A stretch of DNA of 24,552 nucleotides, from the NCBI GenBank assembly GCA_003979035.1, contig RXOA01000105.1, forward strand, positions 1 to 24,552. Direction: 5' to 3'. Each line of letters starts with the position of its first letter. Position 1 is the stretch's first letter. A program made the translations under genes and the position numbers. Below are positions 6,633-14,954 of the stretch, one piece after another. The notes beneath the pieces were generated by a model. It saw only the letters and a program-made list of their open reading frames with translations. It was not told the origin of the DNA and searched no databases. This DNA comes from Candidatus Bipolaricaulota bacterium. Its GTDB lineage: Bacteria > Bipolaricaulota > Bipolaricaulia > UBA7950 > UBA9294.

Positions 6633-7670
6633 TCAAATATCGCGGATATCGATGTAGAGCGGCGGCGCCGGAACGATGTCGCTGTAGGGTTTGACCATTG
6701 TGCGATACGTGAGGCGGGTGCACGGGAGGAAGCGGGGGATTCGCGCAAGAGGATCTTCTTTGTCATAGAACAAGGTCAGGATGGCGATCTTCTCTCGTGC
6801 GGCTTCGAACCGGATCTGGTTCACGATGCGTCTGAGAAGCAGTTTCCCGTTGGGACCTTCACACAGCGGATCGAACAAGTGCCAGTACGTAAGCTTCTCC
6901 TGCTCTCCTGGAATGTGCGGAAGGGGAAGAACCTTCCCGATCGGATTGACCAGAAGGCGAAGTGCCTTCAGCGATCCGGGCATGCGGATGACCCGACCCT
7001 CGTAGATCGACGACGTGTCCCAAACGCTGATCTGCGCGGACGAACGGCTGTGCTCCATCCGGTAGACGCCGCGTAGGTAACCCAGTTCTTCTCCCCGGCG
7101 GTAGGCATCCTCCACACGAATCGGGCGCATATCCCGATTGCCGATCAAGCGATCGATGCGTTCGACTCCTTCGATCCAGTCGATCCGGCGAACGCCGGGG
7201 AGCGATGCAACGCGTTGCGGCGACGGAAGGGTGAGGATCTCATAGTCTCCGCATGGCTGGGCTCCCATCTTCACGGCGATTCTCATTGAGTCTTCGTTGT
7301 CGGCTTTGATGTGTCCGTAAAGGAACGCTGAGCCGGCTTCGAGAAGTCGCGACTCCACTTCCTTCCAAAGACAGAAGAGGCCCCGCTTCATGCTCCGTCT
7401 GTACCCGGCTTCGCCGCGGAGATCGTAGATGTAGGCCGCCTTGATCGGTTCTCCGGAGACGATCATATCCTTGATCGCGAACGCCATGATGCCGACAAGC
7501 TGTCCCTTCTCCTCGGCGATCAAGACATGCCCTTGGTCAAACAACGAGGGGCGATAGAAGTACGTATCGCGATCGATGAGGATCTTCAACCCCGTTCCCT
7601 GAGGGCTTGCGGCCTCAAGATGGAGCAGGGCGTGGTTGTCGGCTTGTGTGGCTTCGCGGATCTTGAGCAT
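6633..7670 (-). CDS. GNAT-family N-acetyltransferase, probable tandem-domain
   Basis: This 345-residue protein starts as a GNAT acetyltransferase: MLKIREATQAD, then HVLIAEEKGQLVGIMAFAI as the central strands. The YIYDLRGEAGYRRSMKRGLF segment (about 80-100) sits where the acetyl-CoA-binding loop R/Q-x-x-G-x-G/A is expected, followed by YGHIKADNEDSMRIAVKMG, the usual helix after it. The C-terminal half (about 180-345) looks like a second, degenerate GNAT repeat. The substrate cannot be told. The ATG at 7670 has GAGGGGG about 10 bp upstream. It sits 21 bp after the PKD gene on the same strand, so the two may share a transcript. Confidence 0.75.
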   Translation of the reverse strand: MLKIREATQADNHALLHLEAASPQGTGLKILIDRDTYFYRPSLFDQGHVLIAEEKGQLVGIMAFAIKDMIVSGEPIKAAYIYDLRGEAGYRRSMKRGLFCLWKEVESRLLEAGSAFLYGHIKADNEDSMRIAVKMGAQPCGDYEILTLPSPQRVASLPGVRRIDWIEGVERIDRLIGNRDMRPIRVEDAYRRGEELGYLRGVYRMEHSRSSAQISVWDTSSIYEGRVIRMPGSLKALRLLVNPIGKVLPLPHIPGEQEKLTYWHLFDPLCEGPNGKLLLRRIVNQIRFEAAREKIAILTLFYDKEDPLARIPRFLPCTRLTYRTMVKPYSDIVPAPPLYIDIRDI

Positions 7671-7691
7671 GAAGAGATGGCCCCCTCGCGA

Positions 7692-10157
7692 CTACGGCAG
7701 GATGGTAACGATCTGAGACGCGATGCTCAACGCGCCGTGGTCATCGATTGCGGCAAGCGAGACGACAAAGGTCCCGGAGTGATCGTAGGTGTGGGATGGC
7801 GACGAGATGTTCGTTGTGCTCGAATCCGATGGTCGACCGGATGTGACGGCTCCGTCGCCGAAATCCCAAGCGAGGTGAACGATTTCTCCGGTGGGGCTTG
7901 GGTCGTATGCAAGGCTGTTGAACGTGGTTCTGTCTCCGACACCGACGGAAGGGGGGCTGATCTCGAACAAGGAGACCGGGGGGGCGTTGCTAACGGCGAC
8001 CTCTTGCGAGCACGAGGCCACGCTGCCGTCGTCATCAGACACGAACAACATCACCGTGTAGATCCCGTTGTCGGGGAATCCGTGGGTGACCGACTCGCCC
8101 GTTGCCGACGTTCCGTCTCCGAACGACCAGGAGATGGAGGCGACTTCTCCGTCCGGATCCGTGGCTTCGGCAACAAACAGCGCATCTTCCGCATCGTTGG
8201 GAGCCTCCGGTGCGAACGTGAAACCGCACTGTGGCGCCCGGTTGGTCACCGTGACGGCCGTGGAGGTCGTGTTCGAGTTTCCGGCCTCATCCACGACGCG
8301 CAGTGAGATGCTGCGTCGACCATCATCGCGGAATGATTGCTGCGCAGTACAAGATGTTCCGGATACCTCGAATGTGCCGTCTCCATCAAGATCCCATTCA
8401 TACAGCCGGATTTGACCGCCGCAAGGGTCGATAGATTCGCAGGCGTTGAAAGCGAAGGCCGATCCCGTCGGAAGTTTGGCGTCGGAGACAACGACAACCG
8501 CTTCGGGTGGAAGGTCCGAGACAACGATATCCTGGGTAATCGTGCGGGATGCGCCGGTGTCATCCACCACCGTCAATCCGATGGTGTAGGCTCCAGCCGC
8601 TTCATACATCGTGGTGACCTGCGGTCCGGAAGCCCTACCACCGTTGCCGAAAGACCAGGCCCACGACTCAAGGATGCCATCGGGATCGGTTGAGAATGTC
8701 GCGTCGAGTGTGATCTCCTGGCATTGTGTCGGCACGGGGCACGATACGGCGAAATTGGGAACCGGCGGGCGGTTGACAACAAGCTCGGCGGATGCGGGCA
8801 ACGATAGACCCCCGCAGTCATCCTCCACCTGAAGCGTGATCAGGTAATCTCCGCCGGCGAACCGGTGCTCCGCGATGGCTGACCCGGTTTGAATCAGATC
8901 GATCTCACCGTCGCTGTCGAAATCCCAGCGATAGACAAGCGTCATCCCGTCTAGATCGAATGAGGACGATGCATCGAATAGAGCGGAGTCACCTTCGGTG
9001 ACCGGGCATGAGGGAACGGCAAACGCCGCTACCGGCAACAGGTTTCCGATGGTCAGCGATTGCGTGGTTTGCGCAGCGCTGCCGCGGTCATCGGCGACGT
9101 CGAGGGTGACCGCGTAGGTTCCGCTTTCGGCGTAGGCATGGCGGACTTGTTGTTCTTCCGCGAACACGCCGTCCCCGAAATTCCACCGCCACGAGACGAT
9201 TTTGCCGTCGAAGTCCGTCGATTCGTCGATGAACCACAGGTCGTCCCGTGAGACGAACGCCCGGTTTCCGTCGGACGAGCCGACGCTGAAATCAGCTATT
9301 GGGTCACAGTTCCAGGCTACATTGATGATGCTTGTCATCGATTCAGTGGTGCGCTTCCAATCCGTGATGGTCAACGTGATGGCGTAGTCGCCCTCTTCCT
9401 CGAACACTGCCGACGCCGTCTGTTCTCCGCAGATGGTTTCACCGTCAACGGTCCACTCGTACAGGTGGATCTCACCGCTCGGATCGACCGAGGCTCCGGC
9501 ATCGAGCAGAACCTGCTCTCCTGGGCGGGCCGGGTTAGGGGTGATGGTGAATGTGGCGATCGGCTGAGCGTTCTCCACACTATTCTCCCGACCCGGGGTG
9601 CCGAAAATCATGCTGCACGGAGGTTCGGAGATGTCGAGATCCTGGCGGTAACTGTCCCATGGATTGGACAGAGCTGCCAGCCCCGGGAGAACCCGTTCCA
9701 TGCTCAGGAACGGGGTGACATCCAGAGCATCCGTGCCGGCCGGCCAGCCGCCGCCGCCGGGGTTTGCGATATCGATAAGCTGATGATCGGCGTCGTAGAG
9801 GCAGAGGGTTTCGCCTCCGTCTCGCAACGCGCCCGAGTAGACGAGATCGGCGCTCAGGCACGGGATTGCGTCGTCGGTAGCTCGCTCAAGAAGGTAGTAC
9901 CCGAACGGCGGGATCGTCCCCGAGAGCAGGATATTCGGATAGCCGTCTTCGGAGACAAGCCGCCATCCGGCGAGATCGATCTCCTGCGCGAAAAGACTGC
10001 GAAGCTCGATCCATTCGTGCGTGGAGTCTTCCGAAGATCCGCTCCACGAGATTTCGCTGATCAGAACGTCCTGGGCAACTGCGATGCCAGCGATGAGCCA
10101 CAGAAACAAAAGTGCCGTACCGATCGCGATGGACCGGGTCTGCTTTGCTGCTTGCAT
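7692..10157 (-). CDS. Secreted lamin-tail domain protein with seven PKD repeats
   Basis: This 821-residue exported protein has a signal peptide at 1-28 (basic n-region, hydrophobic ALLFLWLIAGIAVAQ). A lamin-tail (LTD) domain of about 28-185 follows, starting VLISEISWSG with the diagnostic EWIEL. Seven PKD-type Ig-like domains of about 80-90 residues complete it, each with a D(G)-x-I-x-x-(W/Y)-x-W-(D/N)-F-G-D-G like core and a closing G-x-Y-x-V-x-L-x-V-x-D-D strand. No enzymatic domain, C-terminal anchor or sorting signal is seen; the last PKD reaches the stop. The ATG at 10157 is preceded by GGGAGGA at good spacing, which rejects a longer start. An extracellular adhesive or matrix role is inferred from the domain types. 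Confidence 0.88.
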   Translation of the reverse strand: MQAAKQTRSIAIGTALLFLWLIAGIAVAQDVLISEISWSGSSEDSTHEWIELRSLFAQEIDLAGWRLVSEDGYPNILLSGTIPPFGYYLLERATDDAIPCLSADLVYSGALRDGGETLCLYDADHQLIDIANPGGGGWPAGTDALDVTPFLSMERVLPGLAALSNPWDSYRQDLDISEPPCSMIFGTPGRENSVENAQPIATFTITPNPARPGEQVLLDAGASVDPSGEIHLYEWTVDGETICGEQTASAVFEEEGDYAITLTITDWKRTTESMTSIINVAWNCDPIADFSVGSSDGNRAFVSRDDLWFIDESTDFDGKIVSWRWNFGDGVFAEEQQVRHAYAESGTYAVTLDVADDRGSAAQTTQSLTIGNLLPVAAFAVPSCPVTEGDSALFDASSSFDLDGMTLVYRWDFDSDGEIDLIQTGSAIAEHRFAGGDYLITLQVEDDCGGLSLPASAELVVNRPPVPNFAVSCPVPTQCQEITLDATFSTDPDGILESWAWSFGNGGRASGPQVTTMYEAAGAYTIGLTVVDDTGASRTITQDIVVSDLPPEAVVVVSDAKLPTGSAFAFNACESIDPCGGQIRLYEWDLDGDGTFEVSGTSCTAQQSFRDDGRRSISLRVVDEAGNSNTTSTAVTVTNRAPQCGFTFAPEAPNDAEDALFVAEATDPDGEVASISWSFGDGTSATGESVTHGFPDNGIYTVMLFVSDDDGSVASCSQEVAVSNAPPVSLFEISPPSVGVGDRTTFNSLAYDPSPTGEIVHLAWDFGDGAVTSGRPSDSSTTNISSPSHTYDHSGTFVVSLAAIDDHGALSIASQIVTILP

Positions 10158-10216
10158 GTGTCCTCCCGCGTTGCACCCACCCCCGCGCAAGCCAAATGAA
10201 CGATCTTCCAACATGC

Positions 10217-10245
10217 ACAGTAGCACAAGGAAAACAAGAACGCAA
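10217..10245 (-). promoter_or_regulatory. Candidate promoter of the LTD/PKD gene, with overlapping palindrome
   Basis: On the minus strand, TTGCGT (10240-10245), a 17-bp spacer ending in TGC and TACTGT (10217-10222) form an extended -10 promoter. The start codon lies about 60 bp downstream. A 13-bp palindrome, AACGCA-A-TGCGTT at 10244-10256, overlaps the -35 edge and could be an operator. The rest of the 134-bp gap shows no gene. Confidence 0.45.
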
Positions 10246-10291
10246 CGCAATGCGTTTCGCGAGATTCGTTCGGCGTACTGTCGTTGATCGA

Positions 10292-11416
10292 CTATGCACC
10301 GAGGGGAAGGTTCGAGGCGGAATCTGCCCTGTTGGGAGCCTTGGGTCCATTCTTGGCGGTCCGAAGGTCGTTGGCTTCGTAGGCTTCGATGATCCGTGCC
10401 ACCAGATTGTGGCGAACCACATCCCGCTTTCCCAAGCGGACGAACGATATTCCGGCGACGCCGTCCAGAATCTGTTCCACCGAAAGCAATCCTGATTGCC
10501 CATCCTGGAGGTCGACCTGGGTCACATCTCCGGTGATGACGGCCTTGGAGTGGAATCCCAACCGGGTAAGGAACATCTTCATCTGGGTCGAAGTGGTATT
10601 CTGCGCCTCGTCCAGAATGACGAAACTGCTGTTGAGTGTGCGGCCGCGCATGAACGCAAGCGGCGCCATCTCGATCCGGCCATGCTCGACAAGCTTCTCG
10701 AATTCCGTCGCAGGGATCATATCGTAGATCGCGTCGTAGAGCGGGCGGAGATAAGGACTGACCTTCGCTTGAATGTCTCCCGGCAGGAAGCCGAGTTCCT
10801 CTCCGGCCTCCACTGCCGGTCGGGTCAAGATGATCCGTTTGACCTTCTCCTTCTTCAAGGCGTCGATCGCCATCGCCACGGCGAGGTAGGTCTTTCCGGT
10901 GCCTGCGGGGCCGATGGCAAACACGACATCATGGGAGCGCACGGCATCCACGTATTCATGCTGGCCGAGCGTCTTGGCGCGGATCTCTTCTCCCCAGTGG
11001 GTGATCCGCACCACGCTGGACAGGATCCCTGCGACATCGTCGCCGCGCCGAATATGAGCGATCAGGTACTGGAGTTCGTCCAGGGTCGGGATGTGGTGAC
11101 TCTCGATGATGTCGAGCAGTTTCTCGAACAGGAGACGCACCCGCTCAACCTCTTGCTCGGGTCCCTCGATGCGGATCGTCTCTCCGCGGGCGAGGATCCG
11201 CGCCGAGAATGCTTCCTCGATCGCCTTGAGGTTTCGGTTGTATTGCCCGAGGAGGGCCGTGGATTCCTCATTATCGCGGACCGTGATCTCAACGAATGAC
11301 AAGGCCTGTTCCGTAGAGGGTTCGGCGTGGTCTCTTCCGTCTTGATCTTGGTTTCGGTCGAGTTCGGGGATCGGACCTTGTCGCTTGTCTTCAGCCATGC
11401 TCTCGGTTTCACTCAC
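10292..11416 (-). CDS. PhoH-family ATPase (PhoL/YbeZ-like)
   Basis: This protein of 374 residues has the PhoH ATPase core with Walker A GPAGTGKT (169-176) and Walker B FVILDEAQN (D269, E270). An N-terminal region of about 40-130 contains a KH/R3H-like segment, as in bacterial PhoH-like (YbeZ) proteins linked to ribosome and RNA maturation. The likely start is GTG at 11416. Its GTGA overlaps the TGA stop of the methylthiotransferase gene, with AGGGAGAG upstream, which suggests translational coupling. An ATG at 11398 is the alternative. The first 30 residues are disordered and coded by a hexanucleotide-like tract. A ybeY partner is not in the window. Confidence 0.9.
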   Translation of the reverse strand: MSETESMAEDKRQGPIPELDRNQDQDGRDHAEPSTEQALSFVEITVRDNEESTALLGQYNRNLKAIEEAFSARILARGETIRIEGPEQEVERVRLLFEKLLDIIESHHIPTLDELQYLIAHIRRGDDVAGILSSVVRITHWGEEIRAKTLGQHEYVDAVRSHDVVFAIGPAGTGKTYLAVAMAIDALKKEKVKRIILTRPAVEAGEELGFLPGDIQAKVSPYLRPLYDAIYDMIPATEFEKLVEHGRIEMAPLAFMRGRTLNSSFVILDEAQNTTSTQMKMFLTRLGFHSKAVITGDVTQVDLQDGQSGLLSVEQILDGVAGISFVRLGKRDVVRHNLVARIIEAYEANDLRTAKNGPKAPNRADSASNLPLGA

Positions 11417-12861
11417 GTTAGAGGCTCTCCCTGATTCCGATCGCGCTTCCACAGCGTTGGCGCGGACACCATCTTCCCTATCCAGCCGCTCCCGGTCGAC
11501 GCAGTGACTTCCACGTTCACGATGTCTCCGGGTCGCAACGGCGAATCGCTTGGCAGGAGCAGATCAACATAGTCCTCCGTATAGCCGCGCCATCCACCGG
11601 CCTGTTGCTCCTCGATGAGGAGTCTCCTGTGCTCACCGACCCGCTCTGCGAGCCATTGAGCCATCGCAATGCGCCACCGATGCTCCAGCACGGACGCGCG
11701 ACGATGTTTGACCGGCCCGTCGAGGTGATCGACCAAGTGTATCGCCGCCGTCCCGGCTCTGCGAGAGTATCGGAACAGATGAAGATTGATGAAACGCAAC
11801 TGCTCGATCAGGAGACACGTATGGTCGAATGCGGTCTCGGACTCGCCGGGGAATCCGACGATGATGTCCGTGCCGAACGTGATTCCCCGAACCGCTGCTC
11901 GTGCCGCTTCGATTCGCTCCACCACGTCGGCGACGGTATACCTGCGATTCATTCGGCGGAGAACGCCGTCGTCTCCGCTCTGAACGGCGATGTGCAAGTG
12001 GGGGCAAGCTGTGCTTGCCGTCGCCAGCGCGTCCAGCAGGCGATCGCTGACGCCCTCCGGATTGAGAGACCCCAAACGGACACGCCTTAATCCGGGAACT
12101 TGAGCGATCTCTCGTATGAGGTCGGCGAGATCTCCGTCCGAGGGGCGATATTCGGACAGGTTGATCCCGGAGAGAACCAGTTCGGGGACGCCGCCGTCGA
12201 CCATCACGCGGGCTTCGGAGGCCACGGCGGCGATCGACTTGCTCTGCGACGGGCCGCGGACAAGCCGTGTTTGGCAGTAGGTGCAGGCGCCGCTGCAACC
12301 GTCCTGAACCTTGACATATCCACGTACGCGGTTCCCGAGGCCGGCAAAAGGTGCGGTGATGGACTCATGCTCGATCGGCACCGAGGGAGCGTCCCCAAGA
12401 TCCCCTCGCTGTCCGGACAGAGCCTGGCGCACCACATCGCCTACCGAACGCTTCCAGCCGTTGCCCGCCGTCAGATCGGCCTCGCCGGGGTCGCCCCAAT
12501 TCCGCGCCGCCGTCTCGGCGAGACAGCCGATGAGCACAACAATGGCGTCCGGAAACTCACGTCTTGTCTGTCGGATCGCCTTGCGCGTCTTGCTGGCGGC
12601 AAGGGCCGTGACGGTGCACCCGTTGACGATCACAAGATCCGCCGGCGTCGATGCGCAGTCGACGTCGTATCTGCCCGACAACTGCGTTCGCATGGCATCG
12701 GATTCGTATTGATTCACGCGGCACCCGAACGTTCGAAACAGAATCCGGGGACGATCATCGCCCGTTGCTTGGAGCGCGGCGGCGTCGGTCGGGGCTCTTC
12801 CTTCTGGATCGTCCTTGCATGCGGTCATGGCGTGGCAAGGGTACCCCAGGAACGGTGGCAA
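11413..12861 (-). CDS. mtaB: tRNA (N6-L-threonylcarbamoyladenosine(37)-C2)-methylthiotransferase, MtaB type
   Basis: This radical-SAM enzyme has three parts. The N-terminal UPF0004 domain begins FRTFGCRVNQYESDAM, close to the MtaB signature, and has cluster cysteines C47, C82 and C113. The radical-SAM CxxxCxxC is at C189, C193 and C196 (CSGACTYC). A C-terminal TRAM-like region covers about 410-475. MtaB adds a methylthio group to t6A37 in ANN-decoding tRNAs. NQYES favours MtaB over MiaB or RimO. The start is uncertain: TTG at 12861 has GAGGG at good spacing, while ATG at 12828 is more conventional but lacks a site. The gene heads the phoH pair and faces the repeat array upstream. Confidence 0.87.
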   Translation of the reverse strand: MPPFLGYPCHAMTACKDDPEGRAPTDAAALQATGDDRPRILFRTFGCRVNQYESDAMRTQLSGRYDVDCASTPADLVIVNGCTVTALAASKTRKAIRQTRREFPDAIVVLIGCLAETAARNWGDPGEADLTAGNGWKRSVGDVVRQALSGQRGDLGDAPSVPIEHESITAPFAGLGNRVRGYVKVQDGCSGACTYCQTRLVRGPSQSKSIAAVASEARVMVDGGVPELVLSGINLSEYRPSDGDLADLIREIAQVPGLRRVRLGSLNPEGVSDRLLDALATASTACPHLHIAVQSGDDGVLRRMNRRYTVADVVERIEAARAAVRGITFGTDIIVGFPGESETAFDHTCLLIEQLRFINLHLFRYSRRAGTAAIHLVDHLDGPVKHRRASVLEHRWRIAMAQWLAERVGEHRRLLIEEQQAGGWRGYTEDYVDLLLPSDSPLRPGDIVNVEVTASTGSGWIGKMVSAPTLWKRDRNQGEPLT

Positions 12862-12900
12862 TACATCGCCCTCGCCGCGCGGGATCAGGCGAAGGCGTCG

Positions 12901-13130
12901 GCCGATTCGACGCCTCTGCGTCGGCCGATTCGACGCCTCTGCGTCGACCGATTCAACACCTCCGCGTCGACCGATTCAACACCTCCGCGTCGACCGATTC
13001 GGCGCCTCTGCGTCGACTGATTCGACGTCTCTGCGTCGACTGATTCGACGCCTCTGCGACGGCTGATTCGACGCCTCTGCGACGGCTGATTCGACGCCTC
13101 TGCGTCGGCCGATTCGACGCCTCTGCGTCG
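12901..13130. repeat. Ten tandem 23-bp palindromic repeats in a divergent intergenic region
   Basis: Ten head-to-tail units of exactly 23 bp fill 12901-13130, with consensus near GCCGATTCGACGCCTCTGCG followed by TCG. Inside each unit CGACGC and GCGTCG form a 6-bp inverted repeat around a CTCT loop, so every unit can make a hairpin. Units 1, 2 and 10 match the consensus; units 3-9 carry 1-6 changes, and units 3 and 4 are identical to each other (CAACACCTCCGCGTCG). The preceding bases (GGCGTCG at 12894-12900) are a decayed partial unit. The flanking bases 12862-12900 and 13131-13203 hold only leader and promoter sequence. There are no spacers, so it is not CRISPR. All frames stay open across it only because the unit has no stop codons. 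Confidence 0.95.
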
Positions 13131-13144
13131 ATCAGCACGAAGGT

Positions 13145-13173
13145 TTGACATTGGGTGGGGGTTGTGCTAGCTT
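13145..13173 (+). promoter_or_regulatory. Extended -10 sigma70 promoter of the LytR_C-rsfS operon
   Basis: A perfect TTGACA at 13145-13150, a 17-bp spacer ending in TGC and TAGCTT at 13168-13173 lie 15 bp after the last 23-bp repeat. Transcription should start near 13180, about 25 bp ahead of the ATG at 13204. Confidence 0.7.
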
Positions 13174-13203
13174 CGACTGCGAATTGCCATGCGAGGGGGT
13201 TCC

Positions 13204-14394
13204 ATGCGCAAGTCAGTGTTGCTTGGGTTGGTGGCGGTTGTGATCGTACTCGGCGGCCTTGTGGCGTGGTACGTCACAACGGAACGGAGGGGTGAGGAAG
13301 AAGAATTGTCGGCTTCCGCGGCCGTCGTGTTGATGGTCCTTCAGCAGACGGTTGACGCCGGGGCAACGCTTTTGTCATCTGCGGTGGTCGGGATCGACGA
13401 CATCGGCGGCCTGTCCGTCGCATCGATTTCCCCAGAGCTTCTCGTTCGATGGCCGACGGACGCGAGCGATGTCCAGCTTGGCACGCTCGAAGACCTCTTT
13501 CGTTCCCAGGGGCTCGACGCGGCGCGCAACGCCGTTGCGGGAGTCCTGAATCTGGAGATTCCATTCATGGTCGCAGTTTCCGTCGATGGCCTTGCGGCGA
13601 TCATTGATGCCGCCGGAGGTGTGGAGCCGGATCCGCCCGACGGAACATTTACGGATGGCGGTGCTTCCGGAATCTTGAGTGGAGACGATGTCATCGCCCG
13701 TCTCCTCGCCCAGCCGCGGGGAACCTTGACCGCGATGGAATTCGAGCAGATGCTCCTTGTTCAACTGGTCGGTCGCGCGGTCCCGGGAGACATCGAGGAG
13801 GCGGTTGTTCGAGGCTGGCTGAACACTTGGGCGGAGAACGACGATCTGGCGACCAATCTCACGGCGGCGGAACTGGAACAGGTGCTCGGTTGGATGGCGT
13901 TGGTCGAGCCGGCCACTACCCTTGTTGGAATCGTCCCCACGGTTCCCGTGAATGCGGCTCCGGGGGTGGAGCCGTTGGCGATCGACACGGCGCGGATGGT
14001 CGCTCGGCTGTTCCGCGCCACGGAATTCCTGTCGCCGGGACAAATTCGGGTCGCTGTGTTCAACGGCAATGGCGCGCGTCAACTGGCGACCGCCACCGGA
14101 ACGTATCTGGAGGCGCGGGGATTCAACGTGGTCAGAACCTCGAACGCCGACTCGTTTGAGTATGAGCGGACCTACATCGTGTTCCTCGGAGATGAAACCA
14201 AAGCGGCGATGCTGCATGATGTGCTATCGTCCGATGTGGACGTGGTACGTCCCGAGCAGTTCGAGCCGCACTATACGACACTGGCACCGTATGTTCCGGT
14301 GGGCACGGATCTGCTTGTGGTTCTGGGAGCGGGATTTGCGATTGGCGACGAGGCCGGGATTTCGAGCGAGACGGACGAGGAAAGGCAGAGTTGA
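13204..14394 (+). CDS. Membrane-anchored LCP-like/LytR C-terminal domain protein
   Basis: This 396-residue protein has an N-terminal membrane anchor (about 4-24), then an extracytoplasmic part. Residues about 40-250 resemble a LytR-CpsA-Psr (LCP) domain, with the helix-strand pattern around IPFMVAVSVDGLAAIIDAAGGVE matching the LCP core. The catalytic SIPRD arginine motif is not visible (the equivalent region reads SPELLVRW), so phosphotransferase activity is doubtful. Residues about 280-345 (IRVAVFNGNGARQLA) are a clear LytR_C domain. The ATG at 13204 has GAGGGGG 5 bp upstream. rsfS overlaps its stop, the same pairing as lytR-rsfS in many bacteria. A cell-wall glycopolymer role is inferred. 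Confidence 0.72.
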   Translation: MRKSVLLGLVAVVIVLGGLVAWYVTTERRGEEEELSASAAVVLMVLQQTVDAGATLLSSAVVGIDDIGGLSVASISPELLVRWPTDASDVQLGTLEDLFRSQGLDAARNAVAGVLNLEIPFMVAVSVDGLAAIIDAAGGVEPDPPDGTFTDGGASGILSGDDVIARLLAQPRGTLTAMEFEQMLLVQLVGRAVPGDIEEAVVRGWLNTWAENDDLATNLTAAELEQVLGWMALVEPATTLVGIVPTVPVNAAPGVEPLAIDTARMVARLFRATEFLSPGQIRVAVFNGNGARQLATATGTYLEARGFNVVRTSNADSFEYERTYIVFLGDETKAAMLHDVLSSDVDVVRPEQFEPHYTTLAPYVPVGTDLLVVLGAGFAIGDEAGISSETDEERQS

Positions 14395-14801
14395 GACCGA
14401 CGACAGATGAGATGCAGTTGGTCGAACAGAGCTTGCGGGTGCTAACAGACAAGAAGGCCGAGGATCCCGTGGTCATCGATCTGCGCGAAGAGTCGATTCC
14501 GACGGGGTTCTTCGTTGTTGCGGGCGCAGACAATCCAGTCCACGCAAAGGCGCTTGTTACGGCGCTAAGAAAGGAACTGCCGCGCAAGCCGTGGCAGAGC
14601 GAGGGTTTGGATGAGCGGCGATGGATTGTCTTGGACTACGGCGACGTTGCGATTCATGTTTTCCAGCGCGAAACCCGCAAATTCTACGATCTCGACTCGC
14701 TCTGGGCGGACAAGCGGATCGACCTGGAGACACTGAAAACACTGTATGAAGCACCCGCGGAGGAGACCCCTTCGGAGCGGGGCGGCGAGTCGCAGGCCTA
14801 G
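14391..14801 (+). CDS. rsfS: Ribosomal silencing factor RsfS
   Basis: This protein of 136 residues belongs to the RsfS/YbeB/DUF143 family, which binds L14 and blocks subunit joining. Hallmarks are the DKKAEDPVVIDLRE strand, the region EGLDERRWIVLDYGDVAIHVF and the closing RKFYDLDSLW. The start is probably TTG at 14391, which overlaps the upstream TGA as TTGA and has AAAGG nearby. An ATG at 14412 is the alternative. The last 20 residues are an acidic tail. It is coupled to the LytR_C gene and ends before a hairpin terminator. Confidence 0.93.
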   Translation: MRPTTDEMQLVEQSLRVLTDKKAEDPVVIDLREESIPTGFFVVAGADNPVHAKALVTALRKELPRKPWQSEGLDERRWIVLDYGDVAIHVFQRETRKFYDLDSLWADKRIDLETLKTLYEAPAEETPSERGGESQA

Positions 14802-14891
14802 CAAGTGATCGGCGCATCACCCATCCACGGATCTCGAAGGTTCCCCCGGATCGTTCTCTCCGTTGTCTCGTTGCCGAAAGAGAACCATCGG

Positions 14892-14915
14892 CGGGGCTCT
14901 TGGCTTGCCCCGTTT
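14892..14915 (+). terminator. Intrinsic terminator after rsfS
   Basis: CGGGGC (14892-14897), a 9-nt loop and GCCCCG (14907-14912) are followed directly by TTT. A second, weaker inverted repeat (GTTCTCT/AGAGAAC) lies just upstream. The 153-bp convergent gap to the helicase gene otherwise shows nothing. Confidence 0.5.
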
Positions 14916-14954
14916 CGATGGGAGTGCTTTCTCTTGCAGTCTCCGGATCAGGCA

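Noticed and set aside
7527..8306. Plus-strand frame opposite the GNAT and PKD genes
   Set aside because: It spans two minus-strand genes and is explained by GC-rich antisense bias.
12901..13130. CRISPR array
   Set aside because: Units are contiguous with no spacers, and no cas genes are present.
12885..13151. Minus-strand reading frame with a 23-residue protein repeat
   Set aside because: Because the unit is 23 bp without stop codons, all frames stay open. Three DNA units give a 23-residue repeat in any frame, and there is no ribosome binding site or conserved fold.
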